A stretch of DNA of 64,000 nucleotides from Hanleya hanleyi (lineage: Eukaryota; Mollusca; Polyplacophora; Lepidopleurida; Hanleyidae), in assembly GCA_036873755.1 (NCBI GenBank), contig JAVTVY010020625.1, forward strand, positions 16,885-80,884, given 5' to 3'. The notes beneath the pieces are model-generated. The model was not told where the DNA came from and ran no database searches. It worked only from the letters and a program-made list of their open reading frames with translations. Numbering within the stretch: the first letter of the stretch is position 1; each line of letters opens with the position of its first letter. Of this stretch, positions 24,190-33,756 are shown piece after piece. The position numbers and the translations under genes are program-made.

Positions 24190-26480
24190 ACACTCACGGA
24201 CCATACCGCCTCAGTCCCACGTCCATTAGGAATACCACCCCCGTCACCCGCCGTGCCCCTCACCCATCAACCACACCGTCTCCGCCAAACCCCATGTTCC
24301 ACATTCATCAACCAAACCGCCTCCGTCACCAGCCATGCTCCACATTCATCAACTGTGCCGCATCTGTCACCCGCCATGCCACACATTCGTCATTCATACC
24401 ATCTCTGTCACTCGCAATGTCTCACATCCATCAACCACACCCTCTCCGTCACACACCATGTTCCACATTCATCAATCACACCGCTTCCGTCGCCCACCAT
24501 ATCCCATATTTATCAACCATACCGCCCACGTCACCTACCACGTCCTACATCCTTCAATCATACCGCCTCCGTCGCCCACCACGTCCCACATCCATCAACC
24601 ATACCGCATCTGTCGCCCACCACGTCCAACGTCCTTCAACTATACCGCCTTCGTCACCCACCATGTCCCAGATTCATCAACCATACCGCCTCCGTCGCCC
24701 ACCATGTCCCAGATCCATCAACCATACCGCCTCCGTCGCCCATCACGTCCCACATCCATCAACCATATCGCTTCTGTCGCCCACCACTTCCAACATCCTT
24801 CAACTATACCGCCTCCGTCGCCCACCATATCCATCAACCATACCGCCTCCGTCGCCCACCATGTCCCAGATCCATCAACTATACCGCCTCCGTCGCCCAC
24901 CATGTCCCACATCCATCAACCATACCGCATCTGTCGCCCACCACGTCCAACGTCCTTCAACTATACCGCCTTCGTCACCCACCATGTCCCGATCCATCAA
25001 CCATACCGCCTCCGTCGCCCACCATGTCCCAGATCCATCAACCATACCGCCTCCGTCGCCCACCATGTCCCAGATCCATCAACCATATCGCCTCCGTCAC
25101 CCACCATGTCCCAGATCCATCAACCATACCGCCTCCGTCGCCCATCACGTCCCACATCCATCACCCATATCGCTTCTGTCGCCCACCACTTCCAACATCC
25201 TTCACCTATACCGCCTCCGTCGCCCACCATGTCCCAGATCCATCAACCATACCGCTTCCGTCGCCCACCATGTCCCAGATCCATCAACTATACCGCCTCC
25301 GTCGCCCACCATGCCCCAGATCCATCAACCATTCGCCTCCGTCGCCCACCATGTCCTATATTCACCAACCATACCGCCTACGTCACCCACCACGTCCCAC
25401 ATCCATCAACCATACCGCTTCTGTCGCCCACCACGTCCAACATCCTTCAACCATACCGCCTCCGTCGCCCACCATGTCTCAGATCCATCAACCATATCGC
25501 CTCCAAAACCCACATGTCCCACATCCATCAACCATACCGCCTCTGTCATCGGACATACCCCACATCCATCAACCACACTGCCTCCGTCGCCCTCCACGTC
25601 CAACATCCTTCAACCATACCGCCTCCGTCGCCCACCATGTCCCAGGTCCATCAACCATACCGCCTCCGTCGCCCACCACGTCCCACATCCATCAACCATA
25701 CCGCATCTGTCACCCACCACGTCCAACATCTTTCAACTATACCGCCTCCGTCGCCCACCATGTCCCAGATCCATCAACCATACCGCTTCCGTCGCCCACC
25801 ATGTCTCAGATCCATCAACCACAACGCCTCCAACACCCACCATGTCCCACATACATCAACCATACCGCCTCCATCGCCCACCACGTCCCACATCACTCAA
25901 CCGCACAACTTCCGTCGCCCACCATGTCCCATATTCATCAACCATACCGCCTACGTCACCCACCACGTCCCACATCCATCAACCACACCGCTTCTGTCGC
26001 CCAACACGTCCAACATCCTTCAACCATACCGCTTCCGTCGCCCACCATGTCTCAGATCCATCAACCATATCGCCTCCAACACCCACATGTCCCACATCCA
26101 TCAACCATACCGCCTCTTTCATCGGACATACCCCACATCCATCAACCATACTGCCTCCGTCGCCCTCCACGTCCAACATCCTTCAACCATACCGCCTCCG
26201 TCGCCCACCATGTCCCAGGTCCATCAACCATACCGCCTCCGTCGCCATCAACCATCCCGCCTACGTCGCCCACCATGTGCCACATCCATCAATCATAACG
26301 CCTCCGTCGCCCGAAATGTCCCACATCCATCAACCATACCGCCTCCGTCGCCATCAACCATACCGCCTCCGTCGCCTACCATGTACCATATCCATCAATC
26401 ATACCTCCTCCGTCGCCCGAAATGTCCTACATCCATCAACCATACCCCGTTGCCCACCGTGTACCACATCCTTCGTCCAT
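24190..26480. repeat. 41-bp minisatellite, about 55 copies, open in all three plus-strand frames
   Basis: The unit is roughly CATCAACCATACCGCCTCCG followed by TCGCCCACCATGTCCCAGATC. Because 41 is not a multiple of three, each frame reads through the same 41-residue super-period, giving three overlapping open frames of 681, 730 and 756 codons with nearly the same composition (Pro/His/Ser/Arg). A higher-order repeat of about 573-574 bp (14 units) is visible: the variant GGACATACCCCACATCC occurs near 25,551 and 26,124. I do not call these frames genes. Confidence 0.9.
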
Positions 26481-29400
26481 CGATAGTGTCACATCTGTAT
26501 TGCCCGTCGTGTCTTACATCGGTTATGTACCACAATGACAATTTAACGTGTCTCACATTCGCCATCCGTCGTTTTCACATCCGTCGTGTACCACTTAAGT
26601 CATGAAATCTGACTGTTGGTCGATATATATGAAGTAATTGTCTGCCAGATTGTACCCAACATAAAAGTAGCTTGCCTCTTTAAATATTTTATAATCATAA
26701 TATCAGTATTTGTTTGGTGTGTCTGCCATATTGCACCATTCTATGTCACAGGATAAACTCAGATATGACTAACTATCAATTGGCATTAAAATTTCACTGA
26801 CGATATTTAATGAAATGCGATCACGTCTAACTTGGTCTCGTTGTAACAGCACATATTCTACCGTGATGGACGTCTGGCTTCTGGCCAGGCACCATTGGGT
26901 TGGAAGGTTGGAAGAATCATTTGTGAGAATCATTTTGCCTGGACATTAATTTTCTTTTATTCACTGGAAGCATTGGAAATATCATCATTTATTGGCAAAG
27001 ACAGTAGATTTATGTCCCTGCTGTGCTCCTTGGACGGTGACTTGGTCCGGGGACGCTGATCTCAAAGGCGGCCATAAAGCGGGATTTTTATTACCCTTCC
27101 TTGAATCGGGTCGGTTTATTGGTACAAAGCCCACATGGCGTCACCTAACCAGAAGTCCCAAACAGGACAAACAGTAGCTCAATCTTCATAGGGTTGCGAG
27201 TTTGACCTCTTTGGCTCGTGGCTATCGTTCAAATCGCCCATTAATTCCATTGTCTTCTTGGTCAGTCGCCATCTCACGTACCATGCACCCGGACCATATA
27301 TCACCCATTTGACGTCCGGGGAACAGCCCCTCAAACTCACCAGCGTCCGACATTTTCCTGTCAAATCTGAAAATCTGTCGCCAACAAGACGCCATTGTAG
27401 CTTCTTATCCGGAACATTTCGATAATGTATTCACAGGAAAGATAAAACAGCGAGATTTATAGCTTTTGTCTGCAGCTGTTACTTCTTACAAATCTTGACG
27501 ACTCGCTTGGATTATCAGTACGGTATCTCGGACCTTTTTTTTACGATCATCTGCCTCTAAAAGTAAACCATCAAACGAAAAAGGGAAAAAGATTACTGCT
27601 AAACCGCGCTTTACAAACCGATTTAACGTTTATGTCACTTGTTCCTTTGCTTTCTCCAAACAGACAGTTAATCTGAGGTCAGGTCATGTTTTAATATAAA
27701 TCTCTTGATATTATCCTTAAGACGCTTTGTTCAGTTGTAAGCATCCCCTTACAACTGACCAAAGCCATGCAACAACAGTTGTTCGTTTCTATAGTTACTT
27801 AACAGCTCGCCTACGAAGACAAAACAACACGAGAACATTAAGGACAAAATAGGACATGAGCTGTAAAATATTGGTATTGGTATTTTTATGCATTTATTGG
27901 GAGGATTTTATCCTGTAGCAAAAATATGACACCGTTATCCGAAAGTTTGGTCTTTTTTGAAAGAAACGAGAGGGGTTTTGATTTGAGTGGTTAAATTTTT
28001 GTTACAAGCGCATTATTTTGATCATCTGTTTATGCAATTGAATATCTAAATTCTTTCGAGGCTGATATTTCTGTATGTTAATTCTAGAAAATCATAATTT
28101 TGCAGGTTTTATTATCTTCACATGCACACAACATTTTTTTTTCTATACAAGCGACACATATCCTTTGAAGACGTCAATCAGATTTCTTAATCTTCATAAT
28201 CCGGATGCCAACACGTAGAACATTCATATTTGGTGGAAATTCTTTTTACTCTTCTGAAATTTATGTCTCTACATCGTGTTCTTCTTAGCACTTTATCTTC
28301 CTCTTAAAGGTTCAGCTTCTTTATTGTTATAAAAAAAAGTTTAGTCTTTTCTAACAAATAAAAGTATGAAGACGGATTTTCTTCTACCTTAAATTTCTTG
28401 ACAGGACATCGATCTTCGTGGTTATATAACTGGGTTTTTTCAATGACAGATCCACTGATGTAATGACCTCAATTGAAGAAAGGCATTCGCCACACAAGGC
28501 CTGGAAAGGTATAATTAGAAAAACTGCCATACATGAGCAATGGTACTTAAACGTAATGGCCTAATGATGTTGATAGTAAATGGTTATTTAATGAATATTT
28601 AACAGCGTGCAACTTTGATCACAAAGAGATATAGATAGCATTGACCCTGGAATTGAACCATTGATAGTTTATTGTCTTGGTGCCCCTCCCCCATAACATC
28701 AATTCTCCCAAACAGCAATTTATCAGTGACAGATTATTTGCATTGCTGTTGGGTAATATATGTGGAAAAGCGTTTCTATCTGGAAATGATCGATTGATAA
28801 GAAAAACGACCTGATATTTTATCAAAGGTTGTAAACATCTACTCCAAATATAAAGCAATTATATAATATTATATAATTCAATGCATTTTATTTCACGAGA
28901 TATACAATTCAGTCGAGTTCTCAATGGCCCAGAATAGGAAAATACCATAGTTTCCGTGACAAAAGATCAGACAACCAAACCTCAGTTTGCCCAAATCATA
29001 CATGTTTAGTATACTAGCGAAAAATGTACCCGCATAAATGTTCATGAATAGCGTTGATTGGCCAACCCGTCATTGACAACTCCGAAACTTTATTCGATTC
29101 CCTTTTAAGCACAAAAATAAGTCTATGTCACTCGATTTTGAGAGAGGTACCGGTCTCCCATGTATGTTCAGTGTTTCTCGAGTTCGTGGGCTCTTTTGTT
29201 CAGAATACTCAAGTTTTGAGATGCTGAAAACAGTGGAACTCTCCATATATGAAGTGACAAATAGCTGTCTCACGTGACCTATGGTAGAGCCAGACTGCTT
29301 CGGAAGTGATGAAAACATTTCCCCATTGTTCACAATTGAGAAAATAGTACCGGTACGTCAAATTAAGTTTATGAAAGAAGATACATGCACACTTGTCCAA

Positions 29401-29563
29401 ATCGAGTACATTTTTTCGTGAGAGATTCGAAACCAAAAACAAAAGATCACATTTTTTTATATCTCTGACTGGCGTTCTGGCCATATACAAAATTTCTGCG
29501 TATGGACTAATTTGATCTCCCTACACAGAAGAGTTCTAATTTCTTTGTCTTTGACACTGCACT
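26481..29563. other. Long non-coding stretch
   Basis: No recognisable coding region, RNA gene or repeat. Short frames on both strands match nothing. Confidence 0.4.
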
Positions 29564-29668
29564 CTAACCCCAAAATGCGTATTGGATGGCCAGGACCCTA
29601 ACCCCAAAATGCGTATTGAATGGCCTGGACCCTATAACCCCAAAATGCGTATTGGATGATCAGGACCC
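29564..29668. repeat. Three tandem copies of a 35-40-bp unit at the Polinton insertion site
   Basis: The unit is TAACCCCAAAATGCGTATTG followed by GATGGCCAGGACCC or close variants. The element at 29,672 inserted at the end of the third copy. Confidence 0.75.
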
Positions 29669-30377
29669 GTGAGTAGTATATAGCGAGTATTTCGAGTCGT
29701 ATTGACCTCTTTGCACTTAAATTGGAGGCGGTCACGTGACAGAGGTCAAAGGTCAATGAGTGCACTTGAGTTGACCTGTATCCTTTCATCTTGTCTTTGA
29801 CCTTGGATCATGTTTAGACATGTTAGGGCTGGGGTTTTTCCCATCACGTGCGCATGTGTATGACGTCACTTCCGGTCTGGGTGAATGGGGCGTGACCTGT
29901 GAACCTGATAGGACATATACTGACCTGTCTGTGGGGTTTTTCCCTACAATGTCGTTCACCTTCGTGTTTTTTCGGTGAGGTGCGAAGGGTACGTCCGTGT
30001 CTTTTCGATGAGGTCCGTGGGAACATGATAGGCCATGTACTGACCTGTCTGTGGGTTTTTCCCCACCAGAATTTCGCTGTCGTCTGCTTGGGTTGTCACG
30101 TGCCGAACACCTGGCTCCCCGAATTGCAACATTGTTGCACGTTCGCAAGGATTGCCCTATATTCGGGTCCTTTAGCAATACCATTGATTGGATGCGTGTA
30201 CTGACTTGTATTTGGGTTTTTTCCATCACGGGGAGATCAGGTGATAGTTCAAGGTCATGTTGAATGATAGGAATGCGTGTACTGACCTGTTCATCCGTGG
30301 TTTACATCCGGGGACTTATATCCGGGTCCTTTAGCTGTGTGTTCCGAGTTTACACGGGAACAGTCGGGTAGTTACGG

Positions 30378-30572
30378 AGGAAGACACGGAGGTGACCGAA
30401 GATGTCACAGAGGTGCCCGAAGAGACACGGAGGTTACCGAAGATGTCACGGAGGTCACCGAAGAGACACGGAGGTGGCCGAAGATGTCACGGAGGTTACC
30501 GAAGAGACGCGGAGGTGCCCGAAGAGTCACGGATGTTACCGAAAAGACACGGAGGTGACCGAAGAGACAGGT
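30378..30572 (+). repeat. 21-bp tandem array in left arm
   Basis: About nine to ten units of the form ACGGAGGT(G/T)ACCGAAGA(G/T). The period is seven codons, so several frames stay open. The mirror copy is at 34,498-34,690. Confidence 0.8.
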
Positions 30573-31017
30573 CCGCCATCTTCAGAACATGATAGGCCAT
30601 GTACTGACCTGTCTGTGGGCTTTCATCCCGTCTCTGACCTTGGATCATGTTTAGACATGTTAGGGGATTCCTCCGCGGTGATGCGGTTTGGCGGTGATGC
30701 GGTCTGCCTCCGCGGACAGAAAGTAGTCCCAAGTATATAGAGGGCTGAGGGTATGTCTGACTGTATGGAATGCATGTATTGACTTGTGTCTGGGTTTTTC
30801 CATCACGGGGAGTGCGCAGGTGTATGACGTCACTTCCGGTCTGCGTGAATCGGGCGTGACCTGGGTATGACTGTATGGGATGTACTGACTTGGTTCTGGG
30901 GTTTTTCCATCATGCGGCGGTCACGTGATTAGGAGTGTATGTACGGACTTGTATGCCGTCCATTCATTTGAGTCGGGGACTTGGGGTCCCTACGGAAGGA
31001 TTTTGCAAGTCATGGGT

Positions 31018-31530
31018 GGGTGTATGTAAAGTGAGGATTTGTCTCGAAAATATAAAAAGCGGAACACGGACTTTACCTCTAAAATAGGGGAAAACCCCTA
31101 TCAACTCTATCCCAAAGGGCTAATATCGTTCCCTGGCTTATCGGGTTCTGCCTGGAGTGGGTGTATGTAAAATTAGGATTTGTTCCGAAAATATAAAAAG
31201 CGGAACACGGACTCTACCGCTAAAATAGGGAAAAACTTCTATCAACCCTATCCCAAAGAGCTAATATCGGTCCTTGGCTTATCGGGGCCTGCTGAGAGAG
31301 TGGGTGTATGTAAAATGAGGATTTGTCACGAAAATATAAAAAGCGGAACACGAACTTTACCCCTACAATAGAGGAAAACTCCTATCAGCCCTATCCAAAA
31401 GGGCTAATATCGGTACCCGGGCTAATCGGAGTCTGGGTGCATGGGTGGGTACATGTAAAATCAGGATTTTTCTCGAAAATATAAAAAACGGAACACGGAC
31501 TTTACCCCCTAAACTAGGGGAAAACCCCTA
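31018..31530 (+). repeat. About 135-bp tandem units in left arm
   Basis: Four units (last partial) starting GGGTGTATGTAAA.TGAGG, with GAAAATATAAAAAGCGGAAC and a CTATCAACCCTATCCCAAAG block. The right arm has two full units and a part, at about 33,757-34,055. Each unit carries a TATAAAAA string of unknown significance. Confidence 0.8.
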
Positions 31531-31764
31531 TCAAGGGCGTGTATTGACTACCATTGACCTTTGTGGTCCAAATGCGTCGTGTGAGGTGTCATCTTGTAGC
31601 AACGCCCGCCAACGCCGAGCTTAACGCTTCAACGCCCTGGTGAAATAGCTCAGAAGTTCTGATTTTCTAGATATTCCATGGAATTGTCACTACTTCTTCG
31701 AAATGCAGTGACGCCCGTAGTTATGGCTCGTAGTTACGCCATAACGCTCTAACATAACGCCTTG

Positions 31765-32044
31765 ACGCCATGATATAGACCGGAGAGAGAACGACAACAA
31801 CAAGGATGACATATGAGAGAACAACAACAACAAGAAGGGTTTTTTTCATATAGTTTATTTTCCCCAATGTTACATCATACCCACGCTGGGGGAGCCGCGT
31901 TGGGTATGTTTACAACTCAAGAAAACTCTTGTCCAATCAGAGGCCGCCATTTGCATCTGTCATATTGTTCTTGTCCGTTAGATGTATTTTCGGCTGCTCT
32001 TGTCTGTCGCAATTTCAGAAAGTGCCATCTTTGCTCGGTGTGAC
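31765..32044. other. Core sequence with minus-strand poly(A) signal
   Basis: The complement of about 31,855-31,861 gives AATAAA just downstream of the small minus-strand genes. Around it lies GCTGGGGGAGCCGCGTTGGG, which resembles the sequence at the 3' end of the large element's ATPase gene (GCTGGGGGCGCC near 60,585, also beside AATAAA). A shared 3'-end feature or a remnant of that gene is possible. Confidence 0.45.
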
Positions 32045-32212
32045 CTAAGCGTCGTCGGGAAGGCCTGGATATTCTTCGGGCAGCATGTCCTGAAACAGTT
32101 GTTTACGCATTCTGATCGCATTTTCCAGGGCCTCGGTGGGTGATAATCCCATAGCCTCTTCCAAGTGACGCTTGATCTTCATGATGGACCTGTGCGTGGG
32201 GTCGCCTTTCAT
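32045..32212 (-). CDS. 55-residue lysine/glutamate-rich helical protein
   Basis: The ATG overlaps the stop of the membrane micropeptide upstream (ATGA), a compact viral-style junction. The protein has a predicted helical middle, the motif EALENAIRMRKQLF and a short acidic C-terminus ending PDDA. The motif is shared with the two small proteins at 15,951-16,139 (EALKQAIKM) and 18,230-18,424 (EALKQAIKMRKSIF) in the decayed Polinton fragment, so the frame is conserved between lineages and is probably real. Function unknown. It could be structural or regulatory. The next poly(A) signal is at about 31,855. Confidence 0.65.
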   Translation of the reverse strand: MKGDPTHRSIMKIKRHLEEAMGLSPTEALENAIRMRKQLFQDMLPEEYPGLPDDA

Positions 32213-32370
32213 TTCAAGCGGTAGTAATTACAAGCGTCTAGTCCGTCATTCATAATCCAGCCGTCGTCCATTAGAGAATATCCGCGTCCATAATCCGAAG
32301 ACCTATTCCATTTTCCATATAACAGTATTAGCACCAAATTCAAAAAAACAATCATAGTATACATAAACAT
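32209..32370 (-). CDS. 53-residue single-pass membrane micropeptide
   Basis: From ATG at 32,370 the protein has a hydrophobic segment at residues 4-17 (YTMIVFLNLVLILL) and then a polar C-terminal part containing RGYSLMDDGWIMNDG and ending CNYYRLK. Its stop overlaps the ATG of the 55-residue gene. The C-terminal block recurs at 17,998-18,076 in the decayed element about 14 kb away, which argues for a real, conserved peptide. Upstream of the ATG the sequence CTCTTGCAGGAAAC looks like a splice acceptor, so an earlier exon is possible. I do not recognise the family; by topology it would be a small type-II or tail-anchored-like membrane protein. Confidence 0.6.
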   Translation of the reverse strand: MFMYTMIVFLNLVLILLYGKWNRSSDYGRGYSLMDDGWIMNDGLDACNYYRLK

Positions 32371-32627
32371 AGGCTTGTTTCCTGCAAGAGAGAAGCGGTC
32401 AACAGTTTCAATGATGCCGGCAAGACATCATGATGTTCCAAAAATATCAAATCCGTATCGCTGATCAGTATTCTTAATCCATAATATTCGTTATAGAGTC
32501 GTCATCTAAAAAAAGATGTATCTCAGTCACGCTTTGATTGTGACTGTTCATATGAGTACCATGGGGATCTTGAAGTACATGGGTTCATACGGCCCCTAGC
32601 CCCGGGTTAAGCGGAATTAGACACAAG
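32371..32627. other. Inter-gene part of the core
   Basis: A 25-codon acidic frame (32,474-32,551 -) is the only candidate and has no support beyond an ATG. No other feature was seen. Confidence 0.3.
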
Positions 32628-33023
32628 TTACGAAACGTAGCGCCATAGATCTTGCACGCTACGTTCGTATTTTGCTATCAGCATGCGATATGTATCGCCA
32701 AATTTGAGAAACTTTGAGTGGATCGCCATGGCTGTTTTCCTGATGCGGGGGCGCATTTGGGTGTACGCCTGTTGTAAATTATCCTCTCCGGCGTCCTCGA
32801 TCGCTGCAGCGTAAGTATTGATGGCTGCTGTCACAATACGATCCCAGAAGGTAGGTTCTGCCTCACTATCCACGGACGTAGGCTGACTATCTGAGGTCAA
32901 GCTCTCCGTATCACTAGATAGACTCTCAGCAATCTCTGTTTCGGTATCAGTCGATACACTCTCAGCAGTCTCTGTATCAGCATCCGCCTCAACGGACTCC
33001 TCCAACGGAGTCTTCAGCCCCAT
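32628..33023 (-). CDS. Acidic Ser/Thr/Glu-rich protein, probably the C-terminal part of the zinc-finger gene
   Basis: 131 codons from an ATG at 33,023. Residues 9-57 are almost entirely Asp, Glu, Ser and Thr; residues 58-131 look helical, with tryptophans at 60 and 127 (FWDRIV ... DLWRYV). The ORF overlaps the end of the zinc-finger frame (32,989-33,099) in a different frame. In Polintons a small C2H2 protein with an acidic tail is common, so I infer one gene broken by a single-base frameshift near 33,000-33,040; two overlapping genes are the alternative. Likely a DNA-binding or regulatory protein. Confidence 0.55.
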   Translation of the reverse strand: MGLKTPLEESVEADADTETAESVSTDTETEIAESLSSDTESLTSDSQPTSVDSEAEPTFWDRIVTAAINTYAAAIEDAGEDNLQQAYTQMRPRIRKTAMAIHSKFLKFGDTYRMLIAKYERSVQDLWRYVS

Positions 33024-33099
33024 GTATATTTTTCTGGTGTCGCACCATATCGTAATGTCTAGTGAACGTGCGTTCGCACTCAGAGCAAGTATAAGCCAT
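32989..33099 (-). CDS. C2H2 zinc-finger protein (N-terminal part)
   Basis: Starting at the ATG at 33,099 the frame encodes one zinc finger with Cys5, Cys8, His21 and His26 (C-x2-C-x12-H-x4-H) and the conserved end NIHG. The earlier in-frame ATG at 33,168 is disfavoured because a TATA box (TATAAAAGC, 33,145-33,153) lies between the two. One-finger C2H2 proteins of this look are frequent in Polinton-type elements (family knowledge, from memory). The frame runs out soon after the finger; see the overlapping acidic frame. It is the first gene of the minus-strand cluster. Confidence 0.65.
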   Translation of the reverse strand: MAYTCSECERTFTRHYDMVRHQKNIHGAEDSVGGVR

Positions 33100-33144
33100 G
33101 TTCACGGTTAAACGTCGACTGTGCGTGTTTTTGGAAATACGCTT

Positions 33145-33153
33145 GCTTTTATA
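33145..33153 (-). promoter_or_regulatory. TATA box for the zinc-finger gene
   Basis: TATAAAAGC on the minus strand, about 47 bases before the ATG at 33,099, consistent with a short 5' leader. Confidence 0.55.
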
Positions 33154-33164
33154 GACAGTAACCC

Positions 33165-33756
33165 CCATCAACGCTTAGCTTAACGCTTCAACGCCCTGGT
33201 GAATTAGCTCAGAAGCTCTGATTTCCATGGAATTGACACCAATTCATCGAAATACAGTGACGCCCGTCGTTACGCCTTAACGCCCGTCTCAACGCCCGTC
33301 AACACCCGTCGTTACGCCTCGGAAGTGACGTCATCGTACGCAGGCGCACACACACACCCTGGTGTACCCTATAGCCCGTACGGGCTATAGGGTACAGGGT
33401 GCACCAGGTGTGTGTGTGTGCGCCTGCGTACGATGACGTCACTTCCGAGCAGCGCAGGGTCAAAGGTCACTTTCGGTCACGCGGTCAAAGGTCACTTCCG
33501 GTCAGGTGACCGAAAGTGCACTCAGAGTTCAAAGATTAATCCAAAACCCCTTTATCGCTCGTTAAGGCGCTGAGACGGGCGTTAAGGCGTAAAGATAGGG
33601 CGTTAAGGCATTGAGACGGGTGTTAAGGCGTAACGACAGGTGTTGACGGGCGTTGAGACGGGCGTTAAGGCGTAACGACGGGCGTCACTGTATTTCGATG
33701 AATTGGTGTCAATTCCATGGAAATCAGAGCTTCTGAGCTAATTCACCAGGGCGTTG
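33165..33756. repeat. Nested inverted repeat with a 132-bp palindrome at its centre
   Basis: Outer arms of about 135-150 bp (33,170-33,317 and 33,600-33,756) contain AACGCCCTGGTGAATTAGCT and repeated ACGCCCGTC.TTACGCC, and are nearly identical in inverse. Between them 33,318-33,449 is itself a near-perfect palindrome centred on GCCCGTACGGGC (33,374-33,385), with a CRE/ETS composite at each of its ends. Between 33,450 and 33,590 are several GGTCAAAGGTCA half-sites. A related single arm lies at 31,613-31,760. Confidence 0.85.

Larger units (their letters stand above)
29672..31765 (+). repeat. Left inverted repeat of the small Polinton
   Basis: It matches the complement of about 33,590-35,385. 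Inside lie an E-box palindrome GTCACGTGAC (29,733), a DR1-like AGGTCAAAGGTCA (29,741), two CRE/ETS composites, a 21-bp tandem array, about four 135-bp units and at least seven copies of a motif with GTACTGAC(C/T)TGT and GGGTTTTTCC. It is longer than the right arm mainly because it has an extra 135-bp unit. Long frames across it (147 codons at 29,786-30,229 -) lie in the repeat and are not called as genes. Confidence 0.85.

Noticed and set aside
24253..26605. Three overlapping open frames of 681-756 codons
   Set aside because: They follow from a stop-free 41-bp repeat read in three phases; the peptides are the same repeat and match no family.
29786..30740. Frames within the small Polinton arms, such as 147 codons on the minus strand and TEVTEDV-type repeats
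   Set aside because: They lie in inverted arms and tandem arrays, are mirrored at 34.4-35.3 kb, and lack protein features.
32989..33099. Programmed -1 frameshift joining the zinc-finger and acidic frames
   Set aside because: No canonical slippery heptamer with a downstream structure was seen at the overlap; simple mutation or two genes is more likely.
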